Source: Candidatus Marispirochaeta associata
Lineage (GTDB): Bacteria; Spirochaetota; Spirochaetia; JC444; Marispirochaetaceae
Assembly (NCBI GenBank): GCA_001749745.1
Contig: JWTM01000475.1
Span: 124,001 to 188,000, forward strand
Reading direction: 5' to 3'
DNA: 64,000 bases
The notes beneath the pieces were generated by a model. It saw nothing but the letters and a program-made list of their open reading frames with translations, had not been told where the DNA came from and did no database searches. This document shows, piece after piece, positions 26,127 to 36,100 of this stretch; position 1 is the stretch's first letter; the number at the start of each line of letters is the position of its first letter. Both the position numbers and the translations under genes were made by a program.

Positions 26127-27179
26127 ATGACCGACACCCAATGGAAGCGCCTGACCGCCTGCGTAGACGGGACCAACACCGAGCTTGAATCCGCGTTGAT
26201 CATCGACAGCCCCTGGCTCCCCGGATACTGCGGGGTATCGACCACCGACTTTCTGGCAGTCCAGGATGTCTGGCTCGATTGCTATCTGCAGGTCCGTCGC
26301 GACTTCCCGGAGCTCATCTTACTGCCCGACTTCTGGGTCGAGTTCGGCATGGCCTTAGAGCCCTCGGCCTTCGGCTGCAAAGTGCGCTTCTTCCCCGACA
26401 CCACCCCGGTGATCGACCATGTGATACCCTCGGCTGGCGATCTCCCGGAGTTTCTCGAGAGAGTAAAGCAGCCTGCTCCACAAACCGACGGCCTGATGCC
26501 GCTGGCCTTGAGTATCTACCGCCATATGCGCCCGCGGCTCCTGGCTCAGGGCGAGAAGATCAAGATCGTCGCCGCCCGGGGCCCGCTGACCCTGGCGAGC
26601 CACCTGATGGGGATGACCGAGTTCCTGATGGCCACCCAGCTTCAAGCCGAGGCGGCCCTCGGGCTCTTGGAAATTACAACTGCCCTGGTACGGGACTGGC
26701 TTTCCGCCCAGCTCGAGGTCCTGCCCGAGGCGGAGGGCATTCTGGTATTGGACGATACGATCGGCTTCTTCTCCGACGAGGATTACCGGACCTTTGCCCA
26801 CCCCTTTATGAGGGAGATCTTTTCAGCCTTCTCCGACAAGCTGACAATCTTCCACAACGACACCGACAACCCGGTCTGCTACCCCTATCTGGAGGAGCTG
26901 GGTGTGGACATCTTCAACTTTACCCACAAGAAGAGCCTGAAGGAGACCCGCGCGCTCGTCGGCGAGAAGATCGTACTGCTGGGGAACATCGCCCCCCTGG
27001 AGCTCCTGGCCCAGGGGAATCCCGACGAGGTGCGGCGGGCGACCCGGGCGGCCCTCGAAGAGTGCGGTTCGCACAAAGGCATCATCCTCTCCGCCGGCGG
27101 CGGCGCCTCGCCCGGGACCCCGGGTGAGAACATCAGAGCCATGATCGAGGCGGGGAGGGAGATATATCCATCAAAGTAG
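26127..27179 (+). CDS. uroporphyrinogen-decarboxylase-like protein (possible corrinoid methyltransferase type)
   Basis: 350 residues of the UroD/MtaA superfamily. Characteristic segments are GMALEPSAFGCKVRFFPDTTPV near 72-92, AARGPLTLASHLMG near 150, LDDTIGFFSDEDYRTFAHPFMREI near 210, FHNDTDNPVCYPYLEELGVDIFNF near 240-262, and ILSAGGGASPGTPGENIRAMIE near 325. It has the His-x-x-x-Asp and Cys positions seen in methylcobamide:coenzyme methyltransferases, whereas heme UroD has a different N-terminal Arg motif. Sitting at the end of a TRAP-sulfatase operon, a demethylation or methyl-transfer step in catabolism is more likely than heme synthesis. No corrinoid protein is adjacent. Confidence 0.8.
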   Translation: MTDTQWKRLTACVDGTNTELESALIIDSPWLPGYCGVSTTDFLAVQDVWLDCYLQVRRDFPELILLPDFWVEFGMALEPSAFGCKVRFFPDTTPVIDHVIPSAGDLPEFLERVKQPAPQTDGLMPLALSIYRHMRPRLLAQGEKIKIVAARGPLTLASHLMGMTEFLMATQLQAEAALGLLEITTALVRDWLSAQLEVLPEAEGILVLDDTIGFFSDEDYRTFAHPFMREIFSAFSDKLTIFHNDTDNPVCYPYLEELGVDIFNFTHKKSLKETRALVGEKIVLLGNIAPLELLAQGNPDEVRRATRAALEECGSHKGIILSAGGGASPGTPGENIRAMIEAGREIYPSK

Positions 27180-27207
27180 AGTTATCCCTTCTTTTCTAAT
27201 CTTTCCT

Positions 27208-27247
27208 GAAAAATCGGATAGACATTCCGAATTTTCAAGCATAAAAT
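27208..27247 (+). promoter_or_regulatory. promoter and flanking palindrome of the second DUF4143 ATPase gene
   Basis: TAGACA at 27219-27224, a 17-base spacer and TAAAAT at 27242-27247, with five bases to the ATG at 27253. The -35 sits in the loop of an 11-base inverted repeat with one mismatch (GAAAAATCGGA at 27208-27218 against 27226-27236). The arrangement parallels that of the first ATPase gene although the repeat sequence differs. Confidence 0.5.
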
Positions 27248-27252
27248 ATAAT

Positions 27253-28401
27253 ATGCTCGAAAGGCCGGCCTACTGGTCACGCATCCTGAAAGCCCTCGGT
27301 CGCAGTAAGATCACCGCCCTCCTAGGTCCGAGACAATGCGGCAAAACTACTCTTGCCCGGGGAATAGCAGAAAAGCTCGACGCTCACTTCCTCGACCTGG
27401 AATCCCCTTCAGATAGGACAAAGCTGCAGAATCCCGAACTCTACCTCAGGCGCATCCCCGGACTGATTATTATCGATGAAATTCAGGGCATGGCTGAGCT
27501 CTTCCCCGTTCTAAGGGTTCTCGCGGACGAAAGTCCGGAGAACGGTCGCTTTCTCATCCTTGGAAGCGCTTCCCCGGACATAAGCAGAAACACCTCGGAA
27601 TCCCTTGCCGGCAGAGTTGAGTTCGTGGATCTGCACGGATTCGATGTTTCTGAAACAGGAGAGGAGCAGCTGAACAGACTCTGGCTCAGAGGCGGGTTCC
27701 CCCTTTCATACCTAGCAAAAAATGAAGAAGACAGCGTCGCCTGGCGGGATGGTTTTATTAGAACCTTTCTTCAAAGAGACATCCCCCAATTCGGCATCAC
27801 CATCCCGGGGGAGACGCTGCGCAGATTCTGGACTATGCTGGCCCACAGCAATGGACAGCTTCTCAACAGTTCCCGGCTTGCCGGTTCGATGGGAATGAGC
27901 GATAAGACTATTCGATCCTATGTCGACATCCTAAGCGCCACCTATATGGTACTGCCGCTGCAACCCTGGTATGAGAATGTAAAAAAACGACAGGTGAAGT
28001 CCCCTAAAATTTACCTCCGGGACACTGGTTTACTCCATAGCCTGCTCGGCATAAATAGCATTGAGACTCTCCTGGGCCATCCTCAATCGGGAACCTCATG
28101 GGAGAGCTTGGTTATCGAGCAAATTCTGCGGCGTAGCCCAGCTCAGGATTTTTACTTCTGGTCTACCTACAGCGGTGCGGAGGTGGATCTCTTTACCTCA
28201 TTGAGAGGGAACCGAATCGGAATAGAGGTAAAGTTTACTGAAACACCGAAAACAACCAGATCGATGCATAGCGCTCTGAATGAGTTGGCGCTGACAAAAT
28301 TGTACGTAGTATATCCCGGAGCGGATCGATACCCTCTCCACGACCGGATAGAAGCCTGTCCGCTGCCGGATCTTCTCTCCGATATCTCTGGCGACAACTA
28401 A
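27253..28401 (+). CDS. AAA-family ATPase with DUF4143 domain (second copy)
   Basis: 382 residues. Walker A is GPRQCGKTT near residue 25 and Walker B LIIIDEIQGM near 73, then LILGSASPD. A winged helix follows near 215-245 (LAGSMGMSDKTIRSYVDILSATYM). The C-terminal PD-(D/E)xK-like region shows FYFWSTYSGAEVDLF near 300 and GIEVKFTE near 325. It is only distantly similar to the copy at 13951, so it is an independent family member. It stands alone, next to a decayed transporter locus, in an accessory-looking stretch. Function unknown. Confidence 0.88.
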   Translation: MLERPAYWSRILKALGRSKITALLGPRQCGKTTLARGIAEKLDAHFLDLESPSDRTKLQNPELYLRRIPGLIIIDEIQGMAELFPVLRVLADESPENGRFLILGSASPDISRNTSESLAGRVEFVDLHGFDVSETGEEQLNRLWLRGGFPLSYLAKNEEDSVAWRDGFIRTFLQRDIPQFGITIPGETLRRFWTMLAHSNGQLLNSSRLAGSMGMSDKTIRSYVDILSATYMVLPLQPWYENVKKRQVKSPKIYLRDTGLLHSLLGINSIETLLGHPQSGTSWESLVIEQILRRSPAQDFYFWSTYSGAEVDLFTSLRGNRIGIEVKFTETPKTTRSMHSALNELALTKLYVVYPGADRYPLHDRIEACPLPDLLSDISGDN

Positions 28402-28521
28402 AGAACCAGAAACAGTGACATTATGTACAATGACATGATTACGCACTACAACTTCATGCTAGGGTCTAGTTAAATTCGCAGTGCTACCTAGGAGCCTTCC
28501 CCCGAGGCGGATTATACAGCC

Positions 28522-29800
28522 TTAGATATGCGGATAGCGCTTCAAACGATGCACGTACCGCAACTCGATACCTCGGGCGGTCAGCTGAAAGGCCAGGAAA
28601 ACCGTCAAGTAACCCGCCAATGGAAAGATAAGAATCCACTGCTGTCCGATAAACGCCCAGCGCGCCTGCCCGAGGAGTCCGGCCCATTCGCGACTATAGG
28701 AATGAAGCAGCAGAGGCGCGGGGGTAAAAATTGTACCGCCCAGAAAAATGTTGAAGATGCCCAGCTGTCCCATTAGGTTGAGAGCGGCCGTCAATTCGGC
28801 GGTTAACTGAATCAGCAGGGTTTCCCGCAGATTCGGCAGCACATGGCGTAGAATAATGCCTACCGGTCGACGCCCGCAGCTTTGTGCGGCGAGGATATAT
28901 TCCCTGCGCCTGATTGCTTCGACGCGGGCCTGGATCGATTCCGTCGCCCCGAAAAGTCCGAAAAGCGCGATTATCGTCGTTTGAATCAGGAAGAGCGGCC
29001 AGCCGGCGAGACGGGAGTTGAGCGATATCGGATACAGAATGAAAATCAGCAGCACCAGCTGGGGGACTCCGTTTATCGCTCCGATCTTCATCCCCCGGAC
29101 TGGTCGATTTCGCCATCCGAGCCAAAGCCCGGAAAGGGCTCCGCAGACAGTTCGTATCAGCGCCACCGCACAGGCGCCGATTCATTGGCTGTACCTTCCT
29201 AGAAGCACCAGGACCAGACGCAGCAAAGCGATGAAGACGAGGTAGATCCCGATCAGAACCACCAGGCAGTCGACCACCAGGAAATATTGATAGGAAGCCA
29301 GAGCGTCGGGACGGTATATCTGAAAACCGTACCGGAAAAGAAAGCGGGTCATTCCCGGCAGGACAATAAGAGAATAGAGCGAGAGGGCCAAGAGCGGAAG
29401 GAGAAGGAGCGGGGAGTTGCTTCCATAGGAGGAGATAGATGCGAGTCGTACGCCCGTAAGGCGAGTAACCGTAACGACAAGGAGTTGGGTGGAGATGATC
29501 AGCAAGAAATCGGGGATTGAGTTAAAAAAGGAGATAAGATCCCGGGGGAAACCATTATAGCGGCGATAGAGCAAAAACCCGCCGATAATACCGGCAAACA
29601 GCCCGATTAAGGATCCGCTGCAGAGATAGAGGAGACTGGTCTTCAGATAGGGAGAGACCTGTTCGAGGAAGTTCCGCTCCAAGCTTCCTGCCCGATAGCG
29701 CAAGGCTCGGCCGTCCTGCAGAGCGCTAAGATAGATGAGGGGGCCGGAAACGACTCTTCCCAGGGAGAAGCGGGCTTGTCCACTCGTTCACCTGTCGCAT
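28522..29800 (-). pseudogene. decayed peptide-type ABC permease pair (DppB/DppC-like)
   Basis: Reading leftward from an ATG at 29800, the sequence starts MRQVNEWTS, then needs a one-base frame change near 29780 to continue as GQARFSLGRVV and a DppB-like membrane protein (29182-29703 in frame). The DppB part keeps its last helices (GIYLVFIALL) but lacks the cytoplasmic EAA loop. Its TGA at 29182-29184 is followed in the same frame by a DppC-like permease to 28522, which still has an EAA loop (EYILAAQSCGRRPVGIILRH) but no N-terminal helix. Both halves are short for the family, no binding protein or ATPase is adjacent, and frame breaks are present. The remainder to 29957 shows no gene. Confidence 0.65.
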
Positions 29801-29957
29801 CGATTGTTCAATTACTGATTAGATACTTTGCGTTCGAATCATACGTAGCGCCCCGCGGGCTGTCAAGCAGCGCATCATTGGGCGCAGTAGATCAGATTGA
29901 TTTCGAGTCAGACTAACTTATGGACATCCTCTCCCAATTCCTCCTCGCTGTTTAACC

Positions 29958-32147
29958 CTACTCCCCCATCTGCTTCAACAGCTTCCTGAGCTCCTTCCAG
30001 TCGCGGAGGTGGTGCCGTGCCCGGGAGAGGGCCATGCCGATCTTAACCGACCAGGCCTTCTCCGGCAGAACGTCGAAGAGGTCCTCGTCGGTATGGTCGT
30101 CGCCGACGCCGAAGATGAAGTCGTACTCCTCGTGGCGCATCCACTCCGAGGCGGCCCGCCCTTTGTTGACCGAGGTATCCTTCACCTCGAGCACCTTATT
30201 GCCGTCGAGGATGCCGACGTTGAGGTTCTCGGTCACCGAGAAGAGGGAATCCTTGAGCTCCCCCACCCGCAGGGCGGCCAGGTCGGGCTCGCAGCGCCGG
30301 TAGTGCCAGGCCAAAGAGAAGGCCTTCTCCTCGATAAAGGAGCCCGGCGTCCGGTCGGTGTAGTTCTCCAGGATTGGACGGATCACCTCGCGCCATTCGA
30401 CCGAGAAGAGCTCCACCTTCTCCCATTCGCCGCCGGCTGTTTTAAGCCAGCTGCCGTGGCCCGCGGCGCAATCCACCGGAAGTCCCTCGAAGAAGCTGTC
30501 CAGATCCTTCGGCTCCCGGCCGGAGATAATCACCACCCGATTCTTCTCGTCTTCGGTCAGGGCGGTGATGATGTTTTTAAGCTCCTTGTCGGGCCGGGCC
30601 TTTTCCGGGGTATCCTTGAAACCGACTAGGGTGCCGTCGTAATCGAGGAAGAGCAGTCGCTTCTTTGCAGAGCGGTACTCATCGAGCAGTTTTGGAATCT
30701 CAGGTTCCAGCAGATTACGGCTGGTCTGAATTCGCTGATGCTCGCGCACCTCCGCCAGCTTGGCGATAAAATCCTGGGCCCAGAAGCGGACATTGTAACG
30801 CTCGATCCGTTTCTTCATGACCCGGTTCCGCCGCTGTTGTTCCTCCCGGTCGGTCTCTATCCCCATCTTGATGGCCTCGGCGATCCCCTGAATGTCGTTG
30901 GGATTGATCATCAGGGATTCGCCCAGCTCATGGGATGCTCCGGCGGTCTCGCTCAAGACCAGTACTCCGGTATCGTCCCGCCGGGCGGCCAGGTACTCCT
31001 TGGCGATCAGGTTCATGCCGTCCCGCAGGGCGGTAACCAACAGCAGCTCCGCCTCCATGTAGAGGGCGGTCAAATCCGCAAAGGAGAAGGAGCGGTAGAA
31101 GAACTGAATCGGGGTCCAGCCGAGACTGCCGTGCTTGCCGTTGGCGGCACTGACCAACTCCTGAATCTGCTTCAGGAGATCCTTGTACTCCTCGACTTCG
31201 GTTCTCGAAGGCGCGACGATCAGCACCAGGCCGACCTTCTTCCGGTATTCGGGATTCTCGTCTAAGAAGAGCTCGAATCCGCGGATCCGTTCCGGGATGC
31301 CCTTGGTGTAGTCGAGCCGGTCCACCGAGAGGATCGTCTTGTCGTAGACCACCTGCTTGGCGGTCTCGGTATGGGCGGCGAATACCTCCGGGGTGGTGGC
31401 CGCATCGTGGTACTTCTGATAGTCGATTCCCATGGGGAAGACATCCGCCCGGACCAGCCGCTGGCCGGCGGTCAGATAACCGAGGTTGTACTCGTATCCC
31501 AAGAGCCTGCGGGCCGAGGAGATGAAGTGGCGCACATAATCGTAGGTATGAAAGCCGAGCAGGTCGGCGCCCATCAGCCCCTCCATGATCTCCTGCCGCC
31601 AGGGCATGAGGCGCATTATTTCGTAGGAGGGAAAGGGGATGTGCAGGAAGAAGCCCACCGAGGTATCGGGGAAGCTCTCCTTGATCAGCTTCGGCAGCAG
31701 CATCAGCTGATAATCGTGCACCCAGATCGTATCGCCGGCCTCGACGTGGGGCTTGAGCTCCTCGAAGAAGCGCAGATTGACTCGTTCGTAGGCCTCCCAC
31801 TGACTGGTGTGATAATGGGCGCGATTCGGGAAGTAGTGAAAAAGCGGCCAGATCGCCTCATTACAGAAACCGAGGTAGAACTCCTCGAAATCCTCACGGG
31901 AGAGCTGGAAGGGGACGCAGCTCTCTTGCTCCATCAAGAGACGTTTGAGTTCCGCCGCCCGGCTCGTATCCATATCCTCCTCGTGGAGGCCGCTCCATCC
32001 CAGCCAGAGGCTTCCCCCCTGATCATGGACCGAGGCCAGACCGGTGGCCAGGCCGCCGATACTGCGGGTAAAGGTGTATGCTCCGGTCTCGGGATCCTGC
32101 CCGATAGTTACCGGTAGTCGGTTCGAAATAAACAGTGTTTTAGCCAT
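29958..32147 (-). CDS. otsAB: bifunctional trehalose-6-phosphate synthase/phosphatase (OtsA-OtsB fusion)
   Basis: 729 residues. The N-terminal ~465 residues are a GT20 glycosyltransferase (FISNRLPV at the start, IWVHDYQLMLLP near 143, SVDRLDYTKGIPERI near 273, TALRDGMNLIAKEY near 372). They make trehalose-6-phosphate from UDP-glucose and glucose-6-phosphate. The rest is a HAD phosphatase of the OtsB type (LLFLDYDGTLVGF near 495, VVIISGREPKDL, GVGDDHTDEDLF), which removes the phosphate. Trehalose is a compatible solute, fitting a saline habitat. Ribosome-binding site GAGGAG. A LysR gene lies 38 bases upstream on the same strand and may be co-transcribed. Confidence 0.95.
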   Translation of the reverse strand: MAKTLFISNRLPVTIGQDPETGAYTFTRSIGGLATGLASVHDQGGSLWLGWSGLHEEDMDTSRAAELKRLLMEQESCVPFQLSREDFEEFYLGFCNEAIWPLFHYFPNRAHYHTSQWEAYERVNLRFFEELKPHVEAGDTIWVHDYQLMLLPKLIKESFPDTSVGFFLHIPFPSYEIMRLMPWRQEIMEGLMGADLLGFHTYDYVRHFISSARRLLGYEYNLGYLTAGQRLVRADVFPMGIDYQKYHDAATTPEVFAAHTETAKQVVYDKTILSVDRLDYTKGIPERIRGFELFLDENPEYRKKVGLVLIVAPSRTEVEEYKDLLKQIQELVSAANGKHGSLGWTPIQFFYRSFSFADLTALYMEAELLLVTALRDGMNLIAKEYLAARRDDTGVLVLSETAGASHELGESLMINPNDIQGIAEAIKMGIETDREEQQRRNRVMKKRIERYNVRFWAQDFIAKLAEVREHQRIQTSRNLLEPEIPKLLDEYRSAKKRLLFLDYDGTLVGFKDTPEKARPDKELKNIITALTEDEKNRVVIISGREPKDLDSFFEGLPVDCAAGHGSWLKTAGGEWEKVELFSVEWREVIRPILENYTDRTPGSFIEEKAFSLAWHYRRCEPDLAALRVGELKDSLFSVTENLNVGILDGNKVLEVKDTSVNKGRAASEWMRHEEYDFIFGVGDDHTDEDLFDVLPEKAWSVKIGMALSRARHHLRDWKELRKLLKQMGE

Positions 32148-32185
32148 AAACTCCTCACAAATGTGCTTTTTTCGTGGTTAATCGA

Positions 32186-33073
32186 TCACTCCTGCCGCAG
32201 CAGGAAGTCCCGCATCAAGGCCGCCGCCCGGGAGGGTAGGACATCTCCGGAACTGACGATCCCCAATTCCCGCTCGGGAAGCGCGGGTTCGGTTTCGATC
32301 CTGCGTAGCGAACCGGAATCGAGGGCCTCGGCGGCGCTGCGTTCCTCCACATGGGCGATGCCGAAACCGATCTTTGCAAACTCCTGCAGGAGATCGACGC
32401 TCTCCAACTCCAGTGCAGGGTATAGATCTATATTATTGGCCTTGAAGAATATATCCAATTGCTTTCGCGTGGCGCTCTCGCTATTGAGAAGCAGCAGGGG
32501 ATATGCGGCAAGCTCCTGCAAGGGACAGGCGCGGTTGAAGAGATTGCCGAAACGTTCCGAGGCGACAAAGATATCCCGAATACGACGGAAGGGGCGCACC
32601 TGGAATGATCCGTTGACGGTCTGGAGGGTTACGATGCCGAAATCGATCCCCCCCTGTTGCAACAGGGCCATAATACCGGTACTGGTTCTGTTCTTCAGTT
32701 GAATGCGGATCCCCGGATAGGCCTCGGTAAACTCCTTCAGGATCGGAATCAGATGATAACGACAAATCGTATCGCTGACGCCGATTCGCACCTCGCCGGA
32801 ATCGAATCCGGCCATCTCATTCAGGGAGCGCTCCCCGGCGGAAAAGCTGCGAATCCCCGCTGAGACATGATAAAAGAGCACCTCTCCCTCTTGGCTAAGG
32901 CGGATCCTGCGGCCGTCCCGTAGGAAGAGGGCCGTCCCCAGTCGGGATTCGAGATTCTTGATGGCCTGACTGACGGCCGACTGGGTTATATGCAGCTCCT
33001 CCGCACCCTTGGTAAAGCTCCCGGCGGAGGCGACGCGGTGAAAAATCCTGTAGAGTTCGTAATCGATATTCAT
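32186..33073 (-). CDS. LysR-family transcriptional regulator
   Basis: 295 residues from the ATG at 33073; a GTG three codons earlier is an alternative. The N-terminal winged helix-turn-helix (about 1-60) reads SFTKGAEELHITQSAVSQAI followed by LESRLGTALFLRDGRRIRLS. A periplasmic-binding-protein-like effector domain follows (about 90-295). It is divergent from purL and co-directional with otsAB. A T-N11-A palindrome overlaps its start codon, so autoregulation is likely. Whether it controls otsAB, purL or distant genes is unknown. Confidence 0.9.
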   Translation of the reverse strand: MNIDYELYRIFHRVASAGSFTKGAEELHITQSAVSQAIKNLESRLGTALFLRDGRRIRLSQEGEVLFYHVSAGIRSFSAGERSLNEMAGFDSGEVRIGVSDTICRYHLIPILKEFTEAYPGIRIQLKNRTSTGIMALLQQGGIDFGIVTLQTVNGSFQVRPFRRIRDIFVASERFGNLFNRACPLQELAAYPLLLLNSESATRKQLDIFFKANNIDLYPALELESVDLLQEFAKIGFGIAHVEERSAAEALDSGSLRRIETEPALPERELGIVSSGDVLPSRAAALMRDFLLRQE

Positions 33074-33086
33074 TAGAGGCACTAAT
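33072..33086. promoter_or_regulatory. LysR-type T-N11-A palindrome
   Basis: ATTAG and CTAAT are separated by five bases (ATTAGAGGCACTAAT), the classical LysR binding pattern. It overlaps the lysR start codon and lies in the 60-base gap to purL. Confidence 0.4.
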
Positions 33087-33108
33087 ATATAATATAAATA
33101 ACATTAAT

Positions 33109-33137
33109 TTTACTAACATTCAAGATTCGACTATGAT
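33109..33137 (+). promoter_or_regulatory. putative purL promoter (leaderless)
   Basis: TTTACT, a 17-base spacer and TATGAT at 33132-33137, then seven bases to an ATG at 33145. The ATG codons at 33133 and 33136 would fall within or upstream of the -10, which argues for 33145 as the start. Confidence 0.4.
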
Positions 33138-33144
33138 GCCTCGT

Positions 33145-36100
33145 ATGGTACAGCGCATATTCGTCGAGAAGCGATCCGACTTAGCCCAAGAGGCCAAACA
33201 TACCCTGAAGGAACTGAACGCCCGCCTGAACGGCGCGGTGATCCGCGCCCTGCGGCTTCTCCATCGCTACGATGCGGAGGGACTCACTCCCGATGAGTTC
33301 AATCTCGCCGCCGGGAGTATCCTCTCCGAGGCCCCCAGCGACATCCTGCACATCCGGGAACCGGAGCTTACCGGGGAATGGACGACGATCCGGGTCGAAC
33401 CCCTGCCCGGGCAGTACGACCAACGGGCCGACTCGGCCTCCCAGGCCATCCAGCTCCTCACCCACGGAGAAGCCCCGGCTATCGCCTGCGCCCAGATCTG
33501 GCTGATCGAAGGGGATCTCACTTCTGCAGACCGCGAGCTGATCCGCAGGTTCCTGATTAATCCGGTGGAAAACCGAGAGGCCTCACAAGAGCTTCCGTCT
33601 ACCCTTCTTTCAGTACAGCCCGAGATCTCCCGAATTCAGATACTCGACGGTTTCCGCAAGCTCACCCCGGCGGAACAGGAGGAGCTGCGCCGGGATTACG
33701 GGCTTGCGATGTCGGCCGCCGATCTCGAACTCTGCCGGGAATACTTTGCCGAGACCGAGATGCGCGACCCCACAGAGACCGAACTCCGGGTGCTCGACAC
33801 CTACTGGTCGGATCACTGCCGGCATACCACCTTCCTGACTACAATTGAAGCGGTTGAATTCGGTGAAGACCCTGTATCGAGACGGATCCACCAGAGTTAC
33901 GCCGAATACCTGGAACAGAAACGCACCTACTCTTCCCAGAAGCCGGTGACCCTCATGGATTTGGCCACGATCGTGATGAAGCAGTTCCGGGCCGAGGGAG
34001 TCCTGGATGATCTTGACCAATCCGAGGAGATCAACGCCTGCAGCATCCGGGTCGAGGCCACGGTCGACGGAAAGAGGGAAGCCTGGCTTCTGATGTTTAA
34101 GAACGAGACCCATAACCATCCCACCGAGATCGAACCCTTCGGCGGGGCGGCAACCTGCCTGGGCGGCGCTATTCGGGATCCTCTCTCGGGCCGCTCCTAT
34201 GTCTACCAGGCGATGCGGGTTACCGGCGCGGCCGACCCACGGGAAAAGACCGCATCTACCCTGCCCGGGAAACTCCCCCAACGAACCATCACCACCACCG
34301 CCGCCCGGGGCTACAGCTCTTACGGCAACCAGATCGGCATCGCCACCGGTCAGGTTCACGAGTTCTACCACCCCGGCTACAAGGCCAAGCGCATGGAGAT
34401 AGGCGCCGTAGTCGGCGCGGTTCCGGAAGCGGCGGTCGACCGGAAGGAGCCGGCCCCAGGCGACCTGGTGCTCCTGATCGGCGGACGGACCGGTCGGGAC
34501 GGAATCGGCGGGGCCACCGGCTCCTCCAAGGAACACGACGCCGAATCCCTCGAGAGCTGCGGGGCGGAGGTACAGAAGGGGAATCCTCCCACCGAACGCA
34601 AGCTCCAGCGCCTCTTCCGGGACCGGGAGCTGTCGGTGCGGATTAAACGCTGCAACGACTTCGGCGCCGGAGGGGTCTCGGTCGCCGTGGGCGAACTGGC
34701 GCCGAGTATCGAGATCGATCTCGATGCCGTGCCCAAGAAATACTCCGGCCTGAACGGCACGGAGATCGCCATCTCCGAATCACAGGAGCGGATGGCTCTG
34801 GTTATCGATCGCGAAGATCTCGCTCTTTTTTTAGCCAAGGCCGAGGCGGAGAATCTCGAGGCCACGGTAATCGCCGAGATAGCCGATCACGGCCGGCTCA
34901 AGATGCGCTGGCAAGGAGAGGAGATCGTCGATCTTTCCCGCAGCTTCCTCGACACCAACGGCGCCGAACAGCGGATACGGATCGCCGTCGACGGACCGGA
35001 TCTACAGCGCTCCCCCTTCAAAGCGGGGCGCACCAGTTCGGCCTCCCGCCGGACCGACCGCTGGCTCTCCCATCTTTCCACGCTTCAATACGGCGGTCAG
35101 GAGGGATTGGGACTGATCTTCGATTCGACCATCGGCGCCGCGAGCCTTCTCTCGCCCTACGGCGGAGAGACCCAAACGACCCCCGCCGACGGCATGGCCG
35201 CCCGGCTGCCGGTGATGCCGGGTTCGGATACCACAACCTGTTCGCTAATGAGCTTCGGTTTCGATCCCGAGCTCTCGAGCTGGAGCCCCTACCACGGCGC
35301 CGCCTTTGCAGTTCTCGAGAGCGCCGCCAAGATAGCCGCCATGGGAGGCGAGGTCGCTCGGGTCCGCCTCAGTTTTCAAGAGTACTTCGAGCGTCTCGGC
35401 GCTGATCCCGCCCGCTGGGGAAAACCCCTGGCCGCGCTCTTAGGCGCCTTTGCGGCTCAGCAGGGCTTGCGGATTCCCGCCATCGGCGGGAAGGACAGCA
35501 TGTCCGGGAGTTTCGAGGAGCTCGACGTCCCGCCTACCCTGGTCTCCTTCGCCGTTTGCGCCGCCGATGAGAAGCATATCGTCTCCCAGGAACTGAAGCG
35601 GAGCGACTCGTCCCTCCTTCTCTGCCGGGTCCCCCGGGATGGGACCGAGCTTCCCGATTTCACGGCTGCTCGAAGGCTCTATGCCCGCATATACGAACTT
35701 GCTCTGGACGGGAAACTGCGTTCAGCCAAGGCGATCGGCTCAGGCGGCGCGGCGCTTACCCTCTCTCAGATGGCCTTCGGGAACCGGATCGGTGTAAGGA
35801 TCGACGAAGCAATCGAGCCGGAGGAGCTCTTTCTTCCCGATTACGGCAGTCTAATCATCGAAACGGACGGCGCTTTCGATCCGGAGACGATCTTCGGAGA
35901 ACTTCCTGTTTCCCCCCTCGGCCGTACCGGGGAATCCCCCCGAATTGATCACCGCTCGATGCAGCTCCCGCTGGAGGCGGCCCTAAAGGCCTGGCGCACG
36001 CCGCAGCAGGGCTTCTTCCCGCTGCCGGATACCGACGAACAGATCGCCGTCCCCCCTTCGGCCTCCCCTGCTCCTACGAGCCGGCAGGCGAGAACCGTTC

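Noticed and set aside
26127..27179. Heme-pathway uroporphyrinogen decarboxylase (hemE)
   Set aside because: The N-terminal Arg motif of HemE is absent, and the operon context is TRAP/sulfatase rather than heme synthesis.
33610..34536. 308-codon open frame antisense to purL
   Set aside because: Shadow of a clear PurL coding region, with no ribosome-binding site or recognisable fold.
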